In this document: positions 52,762 through 62,355 of the stretch, in pieces
How the letters are laid out: each line of letters starts with the position of its first letter
Numbering within the stretch: position 1 is the first letter of the stretch
Origin: Paramixta manurensis
GTDB taxonomy: Bacteria; Pseudomonadota; Gammaproteobacteria; Enterobacterales; Enterobacteriaceae
Assembly: GCF_013285385.1 (NCBI RefSeq)
Contig: NZ_CP054212.1
Coordinates: 2,294,001-2,358,000, forward strand
Length of the DNA: 64,000 nucleotides
Direction of reading: 5' to 3'
Notes under the pieces: model-generated
What the model was told of the DNA's origin: nothing
What the model saw: the letters and a program-made list of their open reading frames with translations, nothing else
The model's database searches: none
Made by a program: the position numbers and the translations under genes

Positions 52762-54303
52762 TTAGCTTTTGTGCGCATCACGCACTATTACGCTACCGCC
52801 CGGCTGCATAGTGACGCCGCTAATATTTTTACGTGTCGCATAGAGATCATCCTGGAAGTAAAGCATCACCTGTGGCGCATCCTGCATGATGGCTTGTTGC
52901 GCCTGAACGTACAGCGCGTTACGCGCCGCATCATCCTGAGTGGAGGCGGCATCATCAATTAACTTATCGACCTTCGGATCGCTAAAGAAACCTAAGTTGG
53001 CGCTTGCTGGCGCAAAGCTCTGCGTATGGTATAGCGGACGTAACTGTAGATCGGCACCATTAACGCCGGAGGACCATGACGCCAGCACCGCACCAGTTTT
53101 CGCGGCGGCTTTTTCTTGCGCATCGGCAAACGCGGCCTTGCTCCAGACGCCGCTTTCCATTTGCTGTACGTTGAGTTTAACGCCAACTTTCGCCCACATG
53201 CCTTGCAGTACCTGGGCAATCCGCGCCTCTGGCGCCTGCACTGCGATATTCATGCTAAAGCCTTGTGGGTAACCGGCCTCTTTCAGCAGACTTTTCGCTT
53301 TATCGAGATTCAATGGGTAGTCATTCAGCGTCTTATCATAGCCAGGCGTGACTGGCGCCAGCGGGGAGTTAGCCGGAGAAGCATAGCCATACATAATTGC
53401 CCGCACGATACCGGCTTTATCGGTGGCGAAATTGAGCGCCTGCCGCACCCGCACATCATCTAACGGCTTGAGTTTGGTATTCAGCGCCACCCAAAAAACC
53501 GCCGCGCCCTTCCCTTGTTCAAGCTTAATTTGCGGATTATTTTTTAACATATTGGCGAACTGCGGCGGTACCGGGTTAATCACATCGGCCTGATTCGCCT
53601 GCAGCGCCATATTCATGACCGATGTTTCACTCGACCATGTCCATTTAATTTCATCGGTACCGCTGGATTTCCCCCAATAGTTCGGGTTTTTCTTTTCCAG
53701 CACAAACTCGCCGTTTTTATACTGCTCAAGCTGATACGGGCCGGTCCCGTCCGCCTTATTCCCCAGCGTACCGGCCTTATCTGCCGTTGGGCTAACCATC
53801 AACGCTGCGCCGGAGGTCAGTAAATTGAGGAAAGCCGGATAAACTTTTTTCAGATGAAACTCGACGGTATGGTCATCTACTTTATTCACCGACGCGAGGA
53901 ATGCGCGGATACGCCCGCTGGCGGCAAGACCGCGTTTCACATCCAGATGACGATCAAAATTTGCAACCACCGCATCGGCATTGAATGGCGTGCCGTCATG
54001 AAATTTTACGCCCTGACGCAGGGTAAAGGTCCACACTTTGCCGGAAGCATCGCTTTTCCAGGCAGTGGCCAGCGCGGGCTCAATTTTTAAATCCGGCGTG
54101 AAACGGACTAATCCTTCATACATCGGGTCCAACACACTGGCGGTGTAGGTTGCAGTTTGGTCGCCCGGATCCATACTGCGCGGCGCTTCACTTTGCATCA
54201 CATTTAAGGTCGCGGCCTGAATCTGGCTACTTAACGCGCTGAGCGCCAGGCATCCCGCCAGCGCCACGCGACGCGTTGTTTTTAATTTGCCGATCGCCTT
54301 CAT
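52762..54303 (-). CDS. Dipeptide-type ABC substrate-binding protein (GsiB/DppA-like)
   Basis: A 513-residue periplasmic binding protein of family 5 with a signal peptide (ALAGCLALSALSSQIQA). YEGLVRFTPDLKIEPALATAW and the WTFTLRQGVKFHDGTPFNADAV block are the SBP_bac_5 signature. Relatives bind peptides, glutathione or nickel chelates. It starts the divergent operon of ABC transporter and ROK kinase. Confidence 0.92.
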   Translation of the reverse strand: MKAIGKLKTTRRVALAGCLALSALSSQIQAATLNVMQSEAPRSMDPGDQTATYTASVLDPMYEGLVRFTPDLKIEPALATAWKSDASGKVWTFTLRQGVKFHDGTPFNADAVVANFDRHLDVKRGLAASGRIRAFLASVNKVDDHTVEFHLKKVYPAFLNLLTSGAALMVSPTADKAGTLGNKADGTGPYQLEQYKNGEFVLEKKNPNYWGKSSGTDEIKWTWSSETSVMNMALQANQADVINPVPPQFANMLKNNPQIKLEQGKGAAVFWVALNTKLKPLDDVRVRQALNFATDKAGIVRAIMYGYASPANSPLAPVTPGYDKTLNDYPLNLDKAKSLLKEAGYPQGFSMNIAVQAPEARIAQVLQGMWAKVGVKLNVQQMESGVWSKAAFADAQEKAAAKTGAVLASWSSGVNGADLQLRPLYHTQSFAPASANLGFFSDPKVDKLIDDAASTQDDAARNALYVQAQQAIMQDAPQVMLYFQDDLYATRKNISGVTMQPGGSVIVRDAHKS

Positions 54304-54389
54304 AGAACCCTCGCTGATAGTTGGCCTTCGAAGAGTATGCGCCAGCGGGCATTAACATCGCGTCGCCGTTCTGGCACCAAAAATAACGC

Positions 54390-54407
54390 TCTGCATCACG
54401 TTGCAGA
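54390..54407. promoter_or_regulatory. Possible operator in the divergent ABC/ROK-repressor region
   Basis: TCTGCA-N6-TGCAGA is a perfect inverted repeat about midway in the 188-bp gap between the binding-protein gene and the ROK repressor gene. It is a plausible site for that repressor. The adjoining 54408-54480 is very AT-rich. Confidence 0.45.
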
Positions 54408-54491
54408 AAATACTAACTCTAAAAAGCCATATTTTATTTATACGTTAAACTTATATTTCGAGAATTTGTTATTTTTGTGAACTAAATTGGA

Positions 54492-55688
54492 TTGCACAAT
54501 TTCTCATCAGGCCTTACTGTCAAAAAAGGGACCCAAGGGTGGAGTGAACAGAGCAAGATGCTGAGTGCAATTCAAAGAGAGCTATTGCAGCTAATCAGCG
54601 CCAGCGAAGGCCTAAGTCGTACAGAGCTGGCGCTACGCACCGGTTTAAGTAAGGCGGCCATGAGCGCCATCGTGCGCGATATGCTCGGTGCCGGGCTGAT
54701 TATCGAGAGTGATACCATGGCGGGCAGCGGTCAGGGGCGCCCGTCGGTGAAACTGGTAATGCGCGCCGAAGCGGCCTATTTCGTCGGTATTTCACTTAAC
54801 GCCTCTGCGGTTCGTATGGTGTTAATTAATTTATGGGGTGAAATAATTTGCCGCCATGACTTTCCATTAGTGAACAATCCCGAAATATTAGTCGAACACA
54901 TTCAGCAGGCGCTGCCGAAATTATTCCAGGACGGGAAGATTACCGCCGATCAGGTATTAGGTATTGGCGTCACGCTTTCCGGGTTTATTGATGAAAATCA
55001 GGCAACCTGTGTGCAATCTACCCTGCTCGGCTGGCGTCAGGTTCCGCTGGCGAAATTGCTTTATCAGGCGATTGGCATTGACGTATTTATTGAGAATGAC
55101 GCCAAAGCGCTGGCGGTGAGCGAGAAGCTGTATGGTCATGCTCGCAGCCTGAACAACTTTATCCTGGTCACCCACGGCGACGGCATCGGCAGCGCCAGTT
55201 TTATCCACGGCCAGCTATATCGCGGCGCACACGGCGGCGCCGGTGAAATCGCGCATTGCACCATTGAACCCGGCGGTACGCCCTGCCGCTGTGGGAAGCG
55301 CGGCTGCCTTGATACCATTGCTTCGTTAATCGCCATTCAGGAACAGGCCAAAGCAGAACAACTTGCCGTCGAGGATCTCTCGCAGTTGGAAACGCTGGCA
55401 ATGAATGGCTCTGCGCAAGCCATCGCGCTATTACATCGTGCCGGTAATGCGCTTGGTCTGGCGATGGCGAATCTAATACAGCTACAAGATCCTGAAACGC
55501 TGTTGCTCGCGCATCAGCCCGCCACCTTCGACGGGTTATTAAATACCGTGGTTAGGCAATCGCTGGAGGCGCATGTTCTGCCAGCGTTTGCCGGAAAGAC
55601 GCCGCTTATTCGCTTCACCATTGAACCCGATACCTGGGCGCACGCCGCTGCCAGCGTCGCCGCTCACCGTTTTCTCACCCCACGCTAA
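54492..55688 (+). CDS. ROK-family transcriptional repressor (NagC/Mlc-like)
   Basis: A 398-residue regulator with an N-terminal winged helix-turn-helix (LSRTELALRTGLSKAAMSAIVRDML) and a ROK sugar-binding domain with the zinc site CRCGKRGC. The start is unsure: a TTG at 54492 gives the full frame, and an ATG at 54558 gives a version 22 residues shorter that still contains the HTH. It is divergent from the ABC/ROK-kinase operon and is followed within 13 nt by the peptidase gene. It probably represses both units and is relieved by an amino sugar or similar. Confidence 0.9.
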   Translation: MHNFSSGLTVKKGTQGWSEQSKMLSAIQRELLQLISASEGLSRTELALRTGLSKAAMSAIVRDMLGAGLIIESDTMAGSGQGRPSVKLVMRAEAAYFVGISLNASAVRMVLINLWGEIICRHDFPLVNNPEILVEHIQQALPKLFQDGKITADQVLGIGVTLSGFIDENQATCVQSTLLGWRQVPLAKLLYQAIGIDVFIENDAKALAVSEKLYGHARSLNNFILVTHGDGIGSASFIHGQLYRGAHGGAGEIAHCTIEPGGTPCRCGKRGCLDTIASLIAIQEQAKAEQLAVEDLSQLETLAMNGSAQAIALLHRAGNALGLAMANLIQLQDPETLLLAHQPATFDGLLNTVVRQSLEAHVLPAFAGKTPLIRFTIEPDTWAHAAASVAAHRFLTPR

Positions 55689-55701
55689 AACCGAGGTCAC
55701 T

Positions 55702-57141
55702 ATGCGTATTGCTGTCGGTGGTATCCATACAGAGTGCAGTACTTTTAATCCGGTATTGAGTCGCGACGCGGACTTTCGCGTACTGCGCGGTGAGGCATTG
55801 ATCGCTGCGCCCTATTTTGCCTTCTTAGGCGATTATCCAGCGCAATTTTTGCCGACGCTGCACGCACGGGCGCTCCCCGGCGGCCCGGTGGCGCACGAAA
55901 CCTATCAACAACTGAAAGCGGAATTCCTGCAGCGCCTGGAAGCGCAAAAGCCGATTGATGGGCTCTATCTGGCGATGCACGGCGCAATGTACGTTGAAGG
56001 GATGGAAGACGCCGAGGGCGACTGGATTACGGCCGCGCGCGAGGTCGTCGGCGCCGATTGCCCCATCAGCGTCAGCTATGATTTGCACGGCAATGTCACG
56101 CAACGCATTATTGATGCCATTGATATGTACTCCACCTATCGCACCGCGCCGCATATTGACGTTGAGCAAACTATGCGCCGCTCGGTCAGCATGTTGGTGA
56201 AAAGCCTGCAAAGCGGCGTGCGCCCTGGCGTGGTGTGGGCGCCGATCCCGGTGGTGTTGCCCGGCGAACGGACCAGTACCGAAGATGAACCGGCCAAAAG
56301 TCTCTATGCACGGTTACCCGGCACCGATGTGCTGGATGGCGTGTGGGACAGCTCTTTGATGGTGGGTTACGTATGGGCCGATGAGCCACGCGCAACCGCC
56401 GCCGCTATTTTCACCGGAACCGATAAAGCACTACTGGAGACCGAGGCGAAAAAACTGGCGCAGGCTTACTGGGATGCCCGTGAACAGTTCGTGTTCGGTT
56501 GCCAGACCGGAACGGTAAGCGAATGCGTCGCCCAAGCCATTGCCTCAACCACACAGCCGGTGGTGCTGGCTGACTCTGGCGATAACCCCACCGGCGGCGG
56601 GGTTGGCGATCGCGCCGATGTGTTAGCGGAATTAGTTCGTCAACAAGCTGAGGGGGTTATCGTCGCCGGTATCACCGATGCGCCCGCCACGTCTGCTGCC
56701 TTTGAAGCTGGCGCTGGAGTGACGTTGTCACTTAAAATTGGCGCGACGCTTGATACCAGTAGCCAGCCAGTGGCGTTGCAGGCTGAGGTGATTAAGTTGG
56801 TCGCCGCCAGCGAAGCGTCGCCCGCACGTCAGGCAGTGCTACGCAGTGGCGGTATTACGTTGGTGGTCGCCGACCGGCGTCGTCCTTATCACAATATCGC
56901 CGACTTTACCGCGCTGGGCCTCGATCCGCATCAGGCCAAGATCGTGGTGGTAAAGTCAGGTTATTTATCGCCAGAACTGGCTCCCATCGCCCGCCCTAAT
57001 CTGATGGCGCTTTCTGAAGGGGTGGTCGATCAAGATGTGGAGCGGGTACCACGCCAGCGTAAACAACGCCCAACCTGGCCATTTGACAAAGATTTTACCT
57101 TTACGCCGCAGACGTTTTCTTCGGCCCGCGCGCGTTTTTAG
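55702..57141 (+). CDS. M81-family metallopeptidase (MlrC-like)
   Basis: A 479-residue protein of peptidase family M81, named for microcystinase MlrC. The N-terminal VGGIHTECSTFNP and GLYLAMHGAMYVEGMEDAEGD blocks and the later ADSGDNPTGGGVGDRAD are family features that include the putative metal ligands. The ATG at 55702 follows GAGG; a longer frame from 55573 overlaps the repressor gene. With a peptide-type importer it probably opens an unusual peptide or amide bond of the imported compound. Confidence 0.9.
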   Translation: MRIAVGGIHTECSTFNPVLSRDADFRVLRGEALIAAPYFAFLGDYPAQFLPTLHARALPGGPVAHETYQQLKAEFLQRLEAQKPIDGLYLAMHGAMYVEGMEDAEGDWITAAREVVGADCPISVSYDLHGNVTQRIIDAIDMYSTYRTAPHIDVEQTMRRSVSMLVKSLQSGVRPGVVWAPIPVVLPGERTSTEDEPAKSLYARLPGTDVLDGVWDSSLMVGYVWADEPRATAAAIFTGTDKALLETEAKKLAQAYWDAREQFVFGCQTGTVSECVAQAIASTTQPVVLADSGDNPTGGGVGDRADVLAELVRQQAEGVIVAGITDAPATSAAFEAGAGVTLSLKIGATLDTSSQPVALQAEVIKLVAASEASPARQAVLRSGGITLVVADRRRPYHNIADFTALGLDPHQAKIVVVKSGYLSPELAPIARPNLMALSEGVVDQDVERVPRQRKQRPTWPFDKDFTFTPQTFSSARARF

Positions 57142-57156
57142 TTCGGAGAAGCCGTT

Positions 57157-58974
57157 ATGCAACATGAGAGCCGCACGCCAGTGCTGGAAGTGGAGAACTT
57201 GTCCGCCGCGTTTTGGGTAAATGACCGGTGGCAGACGGTGATTGATAACGTCAACTTTGCGATTTGGCCGGGTGAAACGCTGGCGATTGTGGGTGAATCT
57301 GGCTCCGGCAAGAGCGTTACATCACTCTCGATCATGCGTCTGTTATCATCACGTCAAAGCCGTATTCGCGGTTCGGTACGGCTGAACCAGCGTGAGCTGT
57401 TGACGCTTTCTGATAAGGCCATGCGTGATATTCGCGGCAATCAGATGGCGATGATTTTCCAGGAGCCGATGACCAGCCTGAACCCGGCATTTACTATCGG
57501 TCGTCAGATTGCTGAAGCGTTGATCACCCATCGCCGCATCTCTGCGCGTGAGGCAAAAATGGAAACCTTACGCTTGCTGGATAAAGTGCGTATTCCCAAC
57601 GCCAAAGAGCGCTATAACGAATATCCACATCAGTTTTCCGGCGGGATGCGGCAACGTGTGATGATTGCAATGGCATTAGCGTTGCGCCCCGCCTTACTGA
57701 TTGCGGATGAACCGACCACCGCGCTGGATGTCACCATTCAGGGACAAATCCTTGACCTGATCAAGACGCTGCAGGAGGAGGAAGGCACCGCGGTGCTGTT
57801 TATCACCCATGATATGGGCGTCGTGGCAGAGACTGCCGACCGTACGTTGGTAATGTATCGTGGTGAGTGTATTGAGAGTGGCCGCACAGAGGCGATTTTC
57901 AGTCAACCGCAACAACCTTATACCAAAGCATTGCTGGCGGCGGTGCCGAGCCTTGGCGCCATGCGTAATCAACCCCATCCCCTCAAGTTTCCGCGCGTCG
58001 ACTCCGCAACCGGCGCGATCACCTCGTTTGAGACAGGCGTCCACCAACCCGATCGCCAGGCGACGCCGATTTTATCGGTGAAAAATCTGACCACGCGTTT
58101 CCCGGTGCGTGGCGGCGTATTGAATCGCCCACGCGGCCATGTTTACGCGGTTGAAAATATTAGCTTTGATCTTTTTCCCGGCGAAACGCTTTCTCTGGTT
58201 GGTGAATCGGGTTGTGGTAAATCCACCACCGGGCGCTCTATTACGCGTCTGGTCCCGGCATTAGGCGGCGATATTACGCTCAACGGTTATGACGTCCGTC
58301 GCCTGTCGGGCGGTGATTTGCGCCGAATGCGGCGCGATATACAGATGATTTTTCAGGATCCGTTTGCCAGCCTGAATCCACGCCTGACTATTTTGCAAAC
58401 GCTGACCGAACCGATGCTGCAACATCGGCTGGCGGATAAAAAACAGGCGCGTGCGAAAGCGGCCTCGTTGATTGAACGTGTTGGGCTATCGCCGGAAATG
58501 TTGAATCGTTATCCGCATGAATTTTCCGGTGGTCAGCGGCAGCGTATCTGCATTGCTCGCGCCCTGACGCTTGATCCCAAAGTTATTGTCGCCGATGAGT
58601 CGGTTTCCGCTCTCGACGTTTCGGTTAAAGCGCAAGTGGTCAATCTGCTGATGGATTTACAGCAAACCATGAACCTTGCCTATGTCTTTATTTCGCACGA
58701 TATGGCGGTGGTTGAACGTATTAGCCACCGCGTGGCGGTGATGTATTTGGGGGAAATTGTCGAGATCGGCCCGCGCGATGCGGTATTTGAAAACCCTCAG
58801 CACCCTTATACCCGTAAGCTGATGGCTTCAGTACCGGTGCCCGATCCCGCTCGCCGGCTACTGAAACGCAACCTGGCGGCGGAAGAATTGAAAAGCCCGG
58901 TGCGTGGCCTGGATTACCAGCACCCGCCGCGCGAATACCGTGAAGTCAGTGAGCAGCATTGGGTGATGATATAA
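57157..58974 (+). CDS. Double ABC ATPase of the dipeptide/glutathione type (GsiA-like)
   Basis: A 605-residue protein with two complete ABC ATPase domains, as in GsiA. Walker A GESGSGKS then GESGCGKS; signatures SGGMRQR and SGGQRQR; Walker B LLIADEP and VIVADES. Each domain ends with an oligopeptide-transporter C-terminal extension (HPYTRKLMASVP). It powers the permeases encoded on the opposite strand at 50950-52733. GGAG precedes the ATG. It ends the plus-strand unit repressor-peptidase-ATPase. Confidence 0.93.
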   Translation: MQHESRTPVLEVENLSAAFWVNDRWQTVIDNVNFAIWPGETLAIVGESGSGKSVTSLSIMRLLSSRQSRIRGSVRLNQRELLTLSDKAMRDIRGNQMAMIFQEPMTSLNPAFTIGRQIAEALITHRRISAREAKMETLRLLDKVRIPNAKERYNEYPHQFSGGMRQRVMIAMALALRPALLIADEPTTALDVTIQGQILDLIKTLQEEEGTAVLFITHDMGVVAETADRTLVMYRGECIESGRTEAIFSQPQQPYTKALLAAVPSLGAMRNQPHPLKFPRVDSATGAITSFETGVHQPDRQATPILSVKNLTTRFPVRGGVLNRPRGHVYAVENISFDLFPGETLSLVGESGCGKSTTGRSITRLVPALGGDITLNGYDVRRLSGGDLRRMRRDIQMIFQDPFASLNPRLTILQTLTEPMLQHRLADKKQARAKAASLIERVGLSPEMLNRYPHEFSGGQRQRICIARALTLDPKVIVADESVSALDVSVKAQVVNLLMDLQQTMNLAYVFISHDMAVVERISHRVAVMYLGEIVEIGPRDAVFENPQHPYTRKLMASVPVPDPARRLLKRNLAAEELKSPVRGLDYQHPPREYREVSEQHWVMI

Positions 58975-59344
58975 TGAAACTGCCACTATTTCTCTGCTTC
59001 CAGCGGCGCCCTTGTGTAAGCACAAAGTACGGTTTACCGTTCCAGTTCTCAAATTGCAGAATAATGCGAACTTTGTAGCATGGAAATGCCTTCTGCGAGA
59101 CACGACAGGCCAAAATACCTGTTTGGCTGGCAAATATGCGATCAAGCTCCATTTTTGCATTCATACCGAGCGAGAACGTATTTCGGATCCGCTTGGAAAA
59201 CGAAAAATATCCTACGCTAAACCTGTTTTTTGAACAAAGCAGCGCTCTGCCGCATTTGAAGTGAAGCAACAGAATACGACATTTTACAAAACAAGCGAGT
59301 TCGGAGGTTGAAGGCATAGAAGGACCTCAGGAAGATCCTTTTAC
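58975..59344. other. 370-bp gap without a recognised gene
   Basis: Frames of 69 to 123 residues exist on the minus strand (stop at 58946, inside the ATPase gene) and 73 on the plus strand (59012-59233). None has a good ribosome site or recognisable family. It may be remnant DNA at the boundary of the lipase module. Confidence 0.4.
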
Positions 59345-60142
59345 TTAATGCATGCTTTGATTATTTATCGACAGTAACTTGTCGTAATCTGGATTAACCT
59401 TGCGAATATGTTCTTCATCTCCATCTGGGTAAGTTATGACCATCCCAAAACCTCGTTGTTTATCTGCCTCAAGTGAAACATTTTTTTCCATATGAATGAT
59501 CGGCTCTATAGTAATGAATCTCGTGTCTTTTAGCTGATAACGTCGGCTCCACCTTCCAGAGTCCGTATCCCCTCCAAAAAGTTTCAGCGTTGTCTTGTTA
59601 AACATATGACTAATGTATGACATAGGGAAAAAGTCTGTTTTCAGATCCAGCCGCTCCCCGCTGAACGCTTTAGCCCGCCCGGTTCCGTAACCGTCGCTGA
59701 GTCCGTAGTCCCCGAAATCAAAGATATAGCTGGTATCGATAACCTCCTTTCCCTTCACCAGCGGATTATCTCCCGCAATCCTGAAGCTCACCCTCAGCGA
59801 GTTCAGTTGCCAGTGACACTGGCCGCCGCCATCCACGGCAACGCGCAGATGGCGGATATTACTGTTCTCCTGCGCACTGAATAGCCGCTTAATGTCGTTA
59901 TAGCCCGGAATATCATGAGGCTCATTACTCGAGTTATAGCGTACAGATTTGCACTGCGCCGAACGGTACAGTAGCTCTGCAGGCTGTAGCGCTATCCCTT
60001 CCGGCACGCGAAAAGTCACCGTCACCCATCTGGCATCTTCAGGAGGTGAAAGCGTCCGGTCAGGCCGGTTATCACACCCGCAAAGCAGCCCGAAAGCGGA
60101 CCCAATAACAGCGGCTCTACTGAGAAAATTCAACGTCTTCAT
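59345..60142 (-). CDS. Lipoprotein, probable immunity protein of the lipase
   Basis: A 265-residue lipoprotein with a signal and lipobox (FGLLCGCDN). The mature domain is periplasmic with no recognised family. Its start overlaps the end of the upstream lipase gene by 26 nt. Type VI phospholipase effectors are characteristically followed by such periplasmic lipoprotein inhibitors (Tli type), so this is the likely role, inferred from order and location. Confidence 0.8.
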   Translation of the reverse strand: MKTLNFLSRAAVIGSAFGLLCGCDNRPDRTLSPPEDARWVTVTFRVPEGIALQPAELLYRSAQCKSVRYNSSNEPHDIPGYNDIKRLFSAQENSNIRHLRVAVDGGGQCHWQLNSLRVSFRIAGDNPLVKGKEVIDTSYIFDFGDYGLSDGYGTGRAKAFSGERLDLKTDFFPMSYISHMFNKTTLKLFGGDTDSGRWSRRYQLKDTRFITIEPIIHMEKNVSLEADKQRGFGMVITYPDGDEEHIRKVNPDYDKLLSINNQSMH

Positions 60143-62186
60143 CCGTTACCTCCGCAAAGCGGATCAGGGCATTTTTTCCGGTTTCCTCAGCCTGTGTCCG
60201 GCTCAGCGTCACCGCCAGCATCTCCTGAAGCGCCAGGAACCCGCGGTTGCGCTCAACCTCATCCGGATTGCTGCCGGATGCCTCCTTCTCAACCTCGCCC
60301 CGGAATCGCTCCCGCATCGCTTTTCTGCTCATATCCCGCGCCGGATCGGCCAGCTCCAGCACCTGATTATGGAGATACGGCAGATAGCGGTGCGCCATTG
60401 AGTGACTGCGGGGATCGGTTCCGATGCCATTCAGCACCGGATTGGTGTTCTGCGGAAAGGTCTTTTTCAGGCTGGCCGGATCCAGACACTGGATAAACGC
60501 TGCCTGATGCTCGCCGGTGGATTTCAGGCACTCCTCATTCAGGGACGGCACCAGGAACAGCTTCACAGCCACAAAATGCCGGGTGTATGCCTGGCCGTCG
60601 ATCAGGCTTTTCTGGTATCGACTGGCGGCCCGTATCGCGCACTGCTGCGCCCGGAAAAATATTACCGTACTGCCGTGGTGCCAGTACGGATCTTTTTTCT
60701 CCATCAGTCCCGCCGACTGATACGTCAGATCCCGTACCGTCACACTGAGCCCGGCGGCCGTGGTCAGCGACCAGTCGAACCCCAGCTTGTCCCCCAGTGG
60801 GCCCCACACCTCGTAGAACGCATTATCAAGATCGGCATCCGGGGGGATCTGCGTAATCGTGTCGTTATCGTTGACGTGCCGGTAATGCGTGATGGCGCTC
60901 AGTGAGGCTATCGCCTTACGCGTGAAGGTGCGCGGCATCCCGTAGGTGTACAGTACCGGCTCAGCTCTTTTCATCTCAGCGGCATACAGCAGCGCCAGCG
61001 CCCCGCCCAGACTGTGGCCGCAGATAAATAGTTTTTTCGCTCCTCCACTCTCATCAAGAGATTTATTAACTGCATCCAGCTTATCCCCAAACTTCCGCTT
61101 CGCCAGTTGCCAGGCGTCGAGAAAGCCGCGGTGAACACTGCCCGCCGCCGCCAGCGCCGGCAGGCAGCGCTTCGGCGCAAAGGACAAATCGGTCAGAATA
61201 TTCAGCAAACTGTCGGTGCCACACCAGGCAACCAGAACATGCGTACCACATTCCACCGTGAACAAACGGGTATCGCCTTCCCCGTCCAGACCCTCTCCGG
61301 TGTTCAGGTAGACCGGAGCCTGATAGTGGTCACGGAACGGTACATCTACCGCCAACGCGTGAAAATAAGAAGGGAACTCCGCAAATTGCGGGATACAGGA
61401 CAGATCCTGGCACTTCTGACGGAAAAAATAACCGATGGCCGGGTTTGCCGCTTCTGCGGTATAGGCGAGATCGGCCATAATGCCGAGGTTATATCCGTTG
61501 GCAAGGTCGTACTCTTTCGTGTCGTGCAATGCCAGCACCCACGCCCGGAACGGGCAGATCTCAATCACATGCCGTTTTTCCAGCGCCTCCCGCGCAATCT
61601 CCGTCCCTTTCAGCGATTTTCCCGGCGGGAAATGGAATTTCGGCGGCTCAGGCGCATCCCAGCCCTCAATATGCGGCAGCCGGTCACAGAGTTCGCCAAT
61701 AGTGACATAATGATGCATATGCCCGCTGGCCTCTGCTTTCTCCTGCACATCAGTGCACCATGACGGGACGCGGGTTTCCGGTCTGAATAGATTATTAGTC
61801 ACCGGCTGGCTGTTCGGGTTGCGGCGAACGCCCAGCGGCCGCTGTTCCATTTCATCGGCCAGTTGCTGACCGTCAACCCTCACATTAACCGTGATCCAGT
61901 AGAGGTCATCGAAACGGACCAGCCCCTGGCTGTCGGTCACTCCGACGGGCGGATTAGGCGGAGGCGTGGGGTTGTAGTCGTAGCCGCGACTGTGAGCGAT
62001 GGTCACCTCCCTCGCAGAGGCCAGCGGATGGTATTCCAGTTGCACGTTCAGCCCGGCTACCGGATTATTGTTCTCATCCACGAACTGAAGTTCAAGCCAG
62101 TATTTATGCGGCTCACCGCGACAGTAAACGACCTTCCCTTTGGGCCTGAGGCTGGTGACACAGGTATTGTCGCCAATAATTTCCAT
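60117..62186 (-). CDS. Class 3-type lipase, probable type VI secretion effector
   Basis: A 689-residue protein. Residues 1-115 form a beta-sandwich-like domain (GEPHKYWLELQFVDENNNPV ... GLVRFDDLYW), and a lipase_3 alpha/beta-hydrolase domain follows at about 230-460 with the nucleophile motif GHSLGG (Ser392) and an acidic residue in HVNDNDTITQIPPD. No signal peptide. It attacks membrane phospholipids or glycerides if the family assignment holds. The ATG at 62186 follows AAGGGA; the frame extends to 62363 without support. An overlapping lipoprotein gene favours an effector-immunity pair; no vgrG or PAAR gene is adjacent. Confidence 0.87.
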   Translation of the reverse strand: MEIIGDNTCVTSLRPKGKVVYCRGEPHKYWLELQFVDENNNPVAGLNVQLEYHPLASAREVTIAHSRGYDYNPTPPPNPPVGVTDSQGLVRFDDLYWITVNVRVDGQQLADEMEQRPLGVRRNPNSQPVTNNLFRPETRVPSWCTDVQEKAEASGHMHHYVTIGELCDRLPHIEGWDAPEPPKFHFPPGKSLKGTEIAREALEKRHVIEICPFRAWVLALHDTKEYDLANGYNLGIMADLAYTAEAANPAIGYFFRQKCQDLSCIPQFAEFPSYFHALAVDVPFRDHYQAPVYLNTGEGLDGEGDTRLFTVECGTHVLVAWCGTDSLLNILTDLSFAPKRCLPALAAAGSVHRGFLDAWQLAKRKFGDKLDAVNKSLDESGGAKKLFICGHSLGGALALLYAAEMKRAEPVLYTYGMPRTFTRKAIASLSAITHYRHVNDNDTITQIPPDADLDNAFYEVWGPLGDKLGFDWSLTTAAGLSVTVRDLTYQSAGLMEKKDPYWHHGSTVIFFRAQQCAIRAASRYQKSLIDGQAYTRHFVAVKLFLVPSLNEECLKSTGEHQAAFIQCLDPASLKKTFPQNTNPVLNGIGTDPRSHSMAHRYLPYLHNQVLELADPARDMSRKAMRERFRGEVEKEASGSNPDEVERNRGFLALQEMLAVTLSRTQAEETGKNALIRFAEVTDEDVEFSQ

Positions 62187-62355
62187 GCCGATTCCCTTCA
62201 CATTCCTATGTGTAAATAACGTTCCATCGTAACCAGCGCGTGATTTTAACGTCATTGTTCCAGGACAAAGAAACGATTTATTCTGCCAGACGTGGCGATT
62301 TACTCTGCTACATCCATACAAAAATGCCCACCATGAGCACACATTATTGTAACAG

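Noticed and set aside
54370..54390. TGGCACC sequence before the ROK repressor as a sigma-54 promoter
   Set aside because: The -12 GC is missing at the required distance.
58946..59317. 123-residue minus-strand frame
   Set aside because: It runs into the ATPase gene on the other strand, lacks a ribosome site and resembles no family I know.
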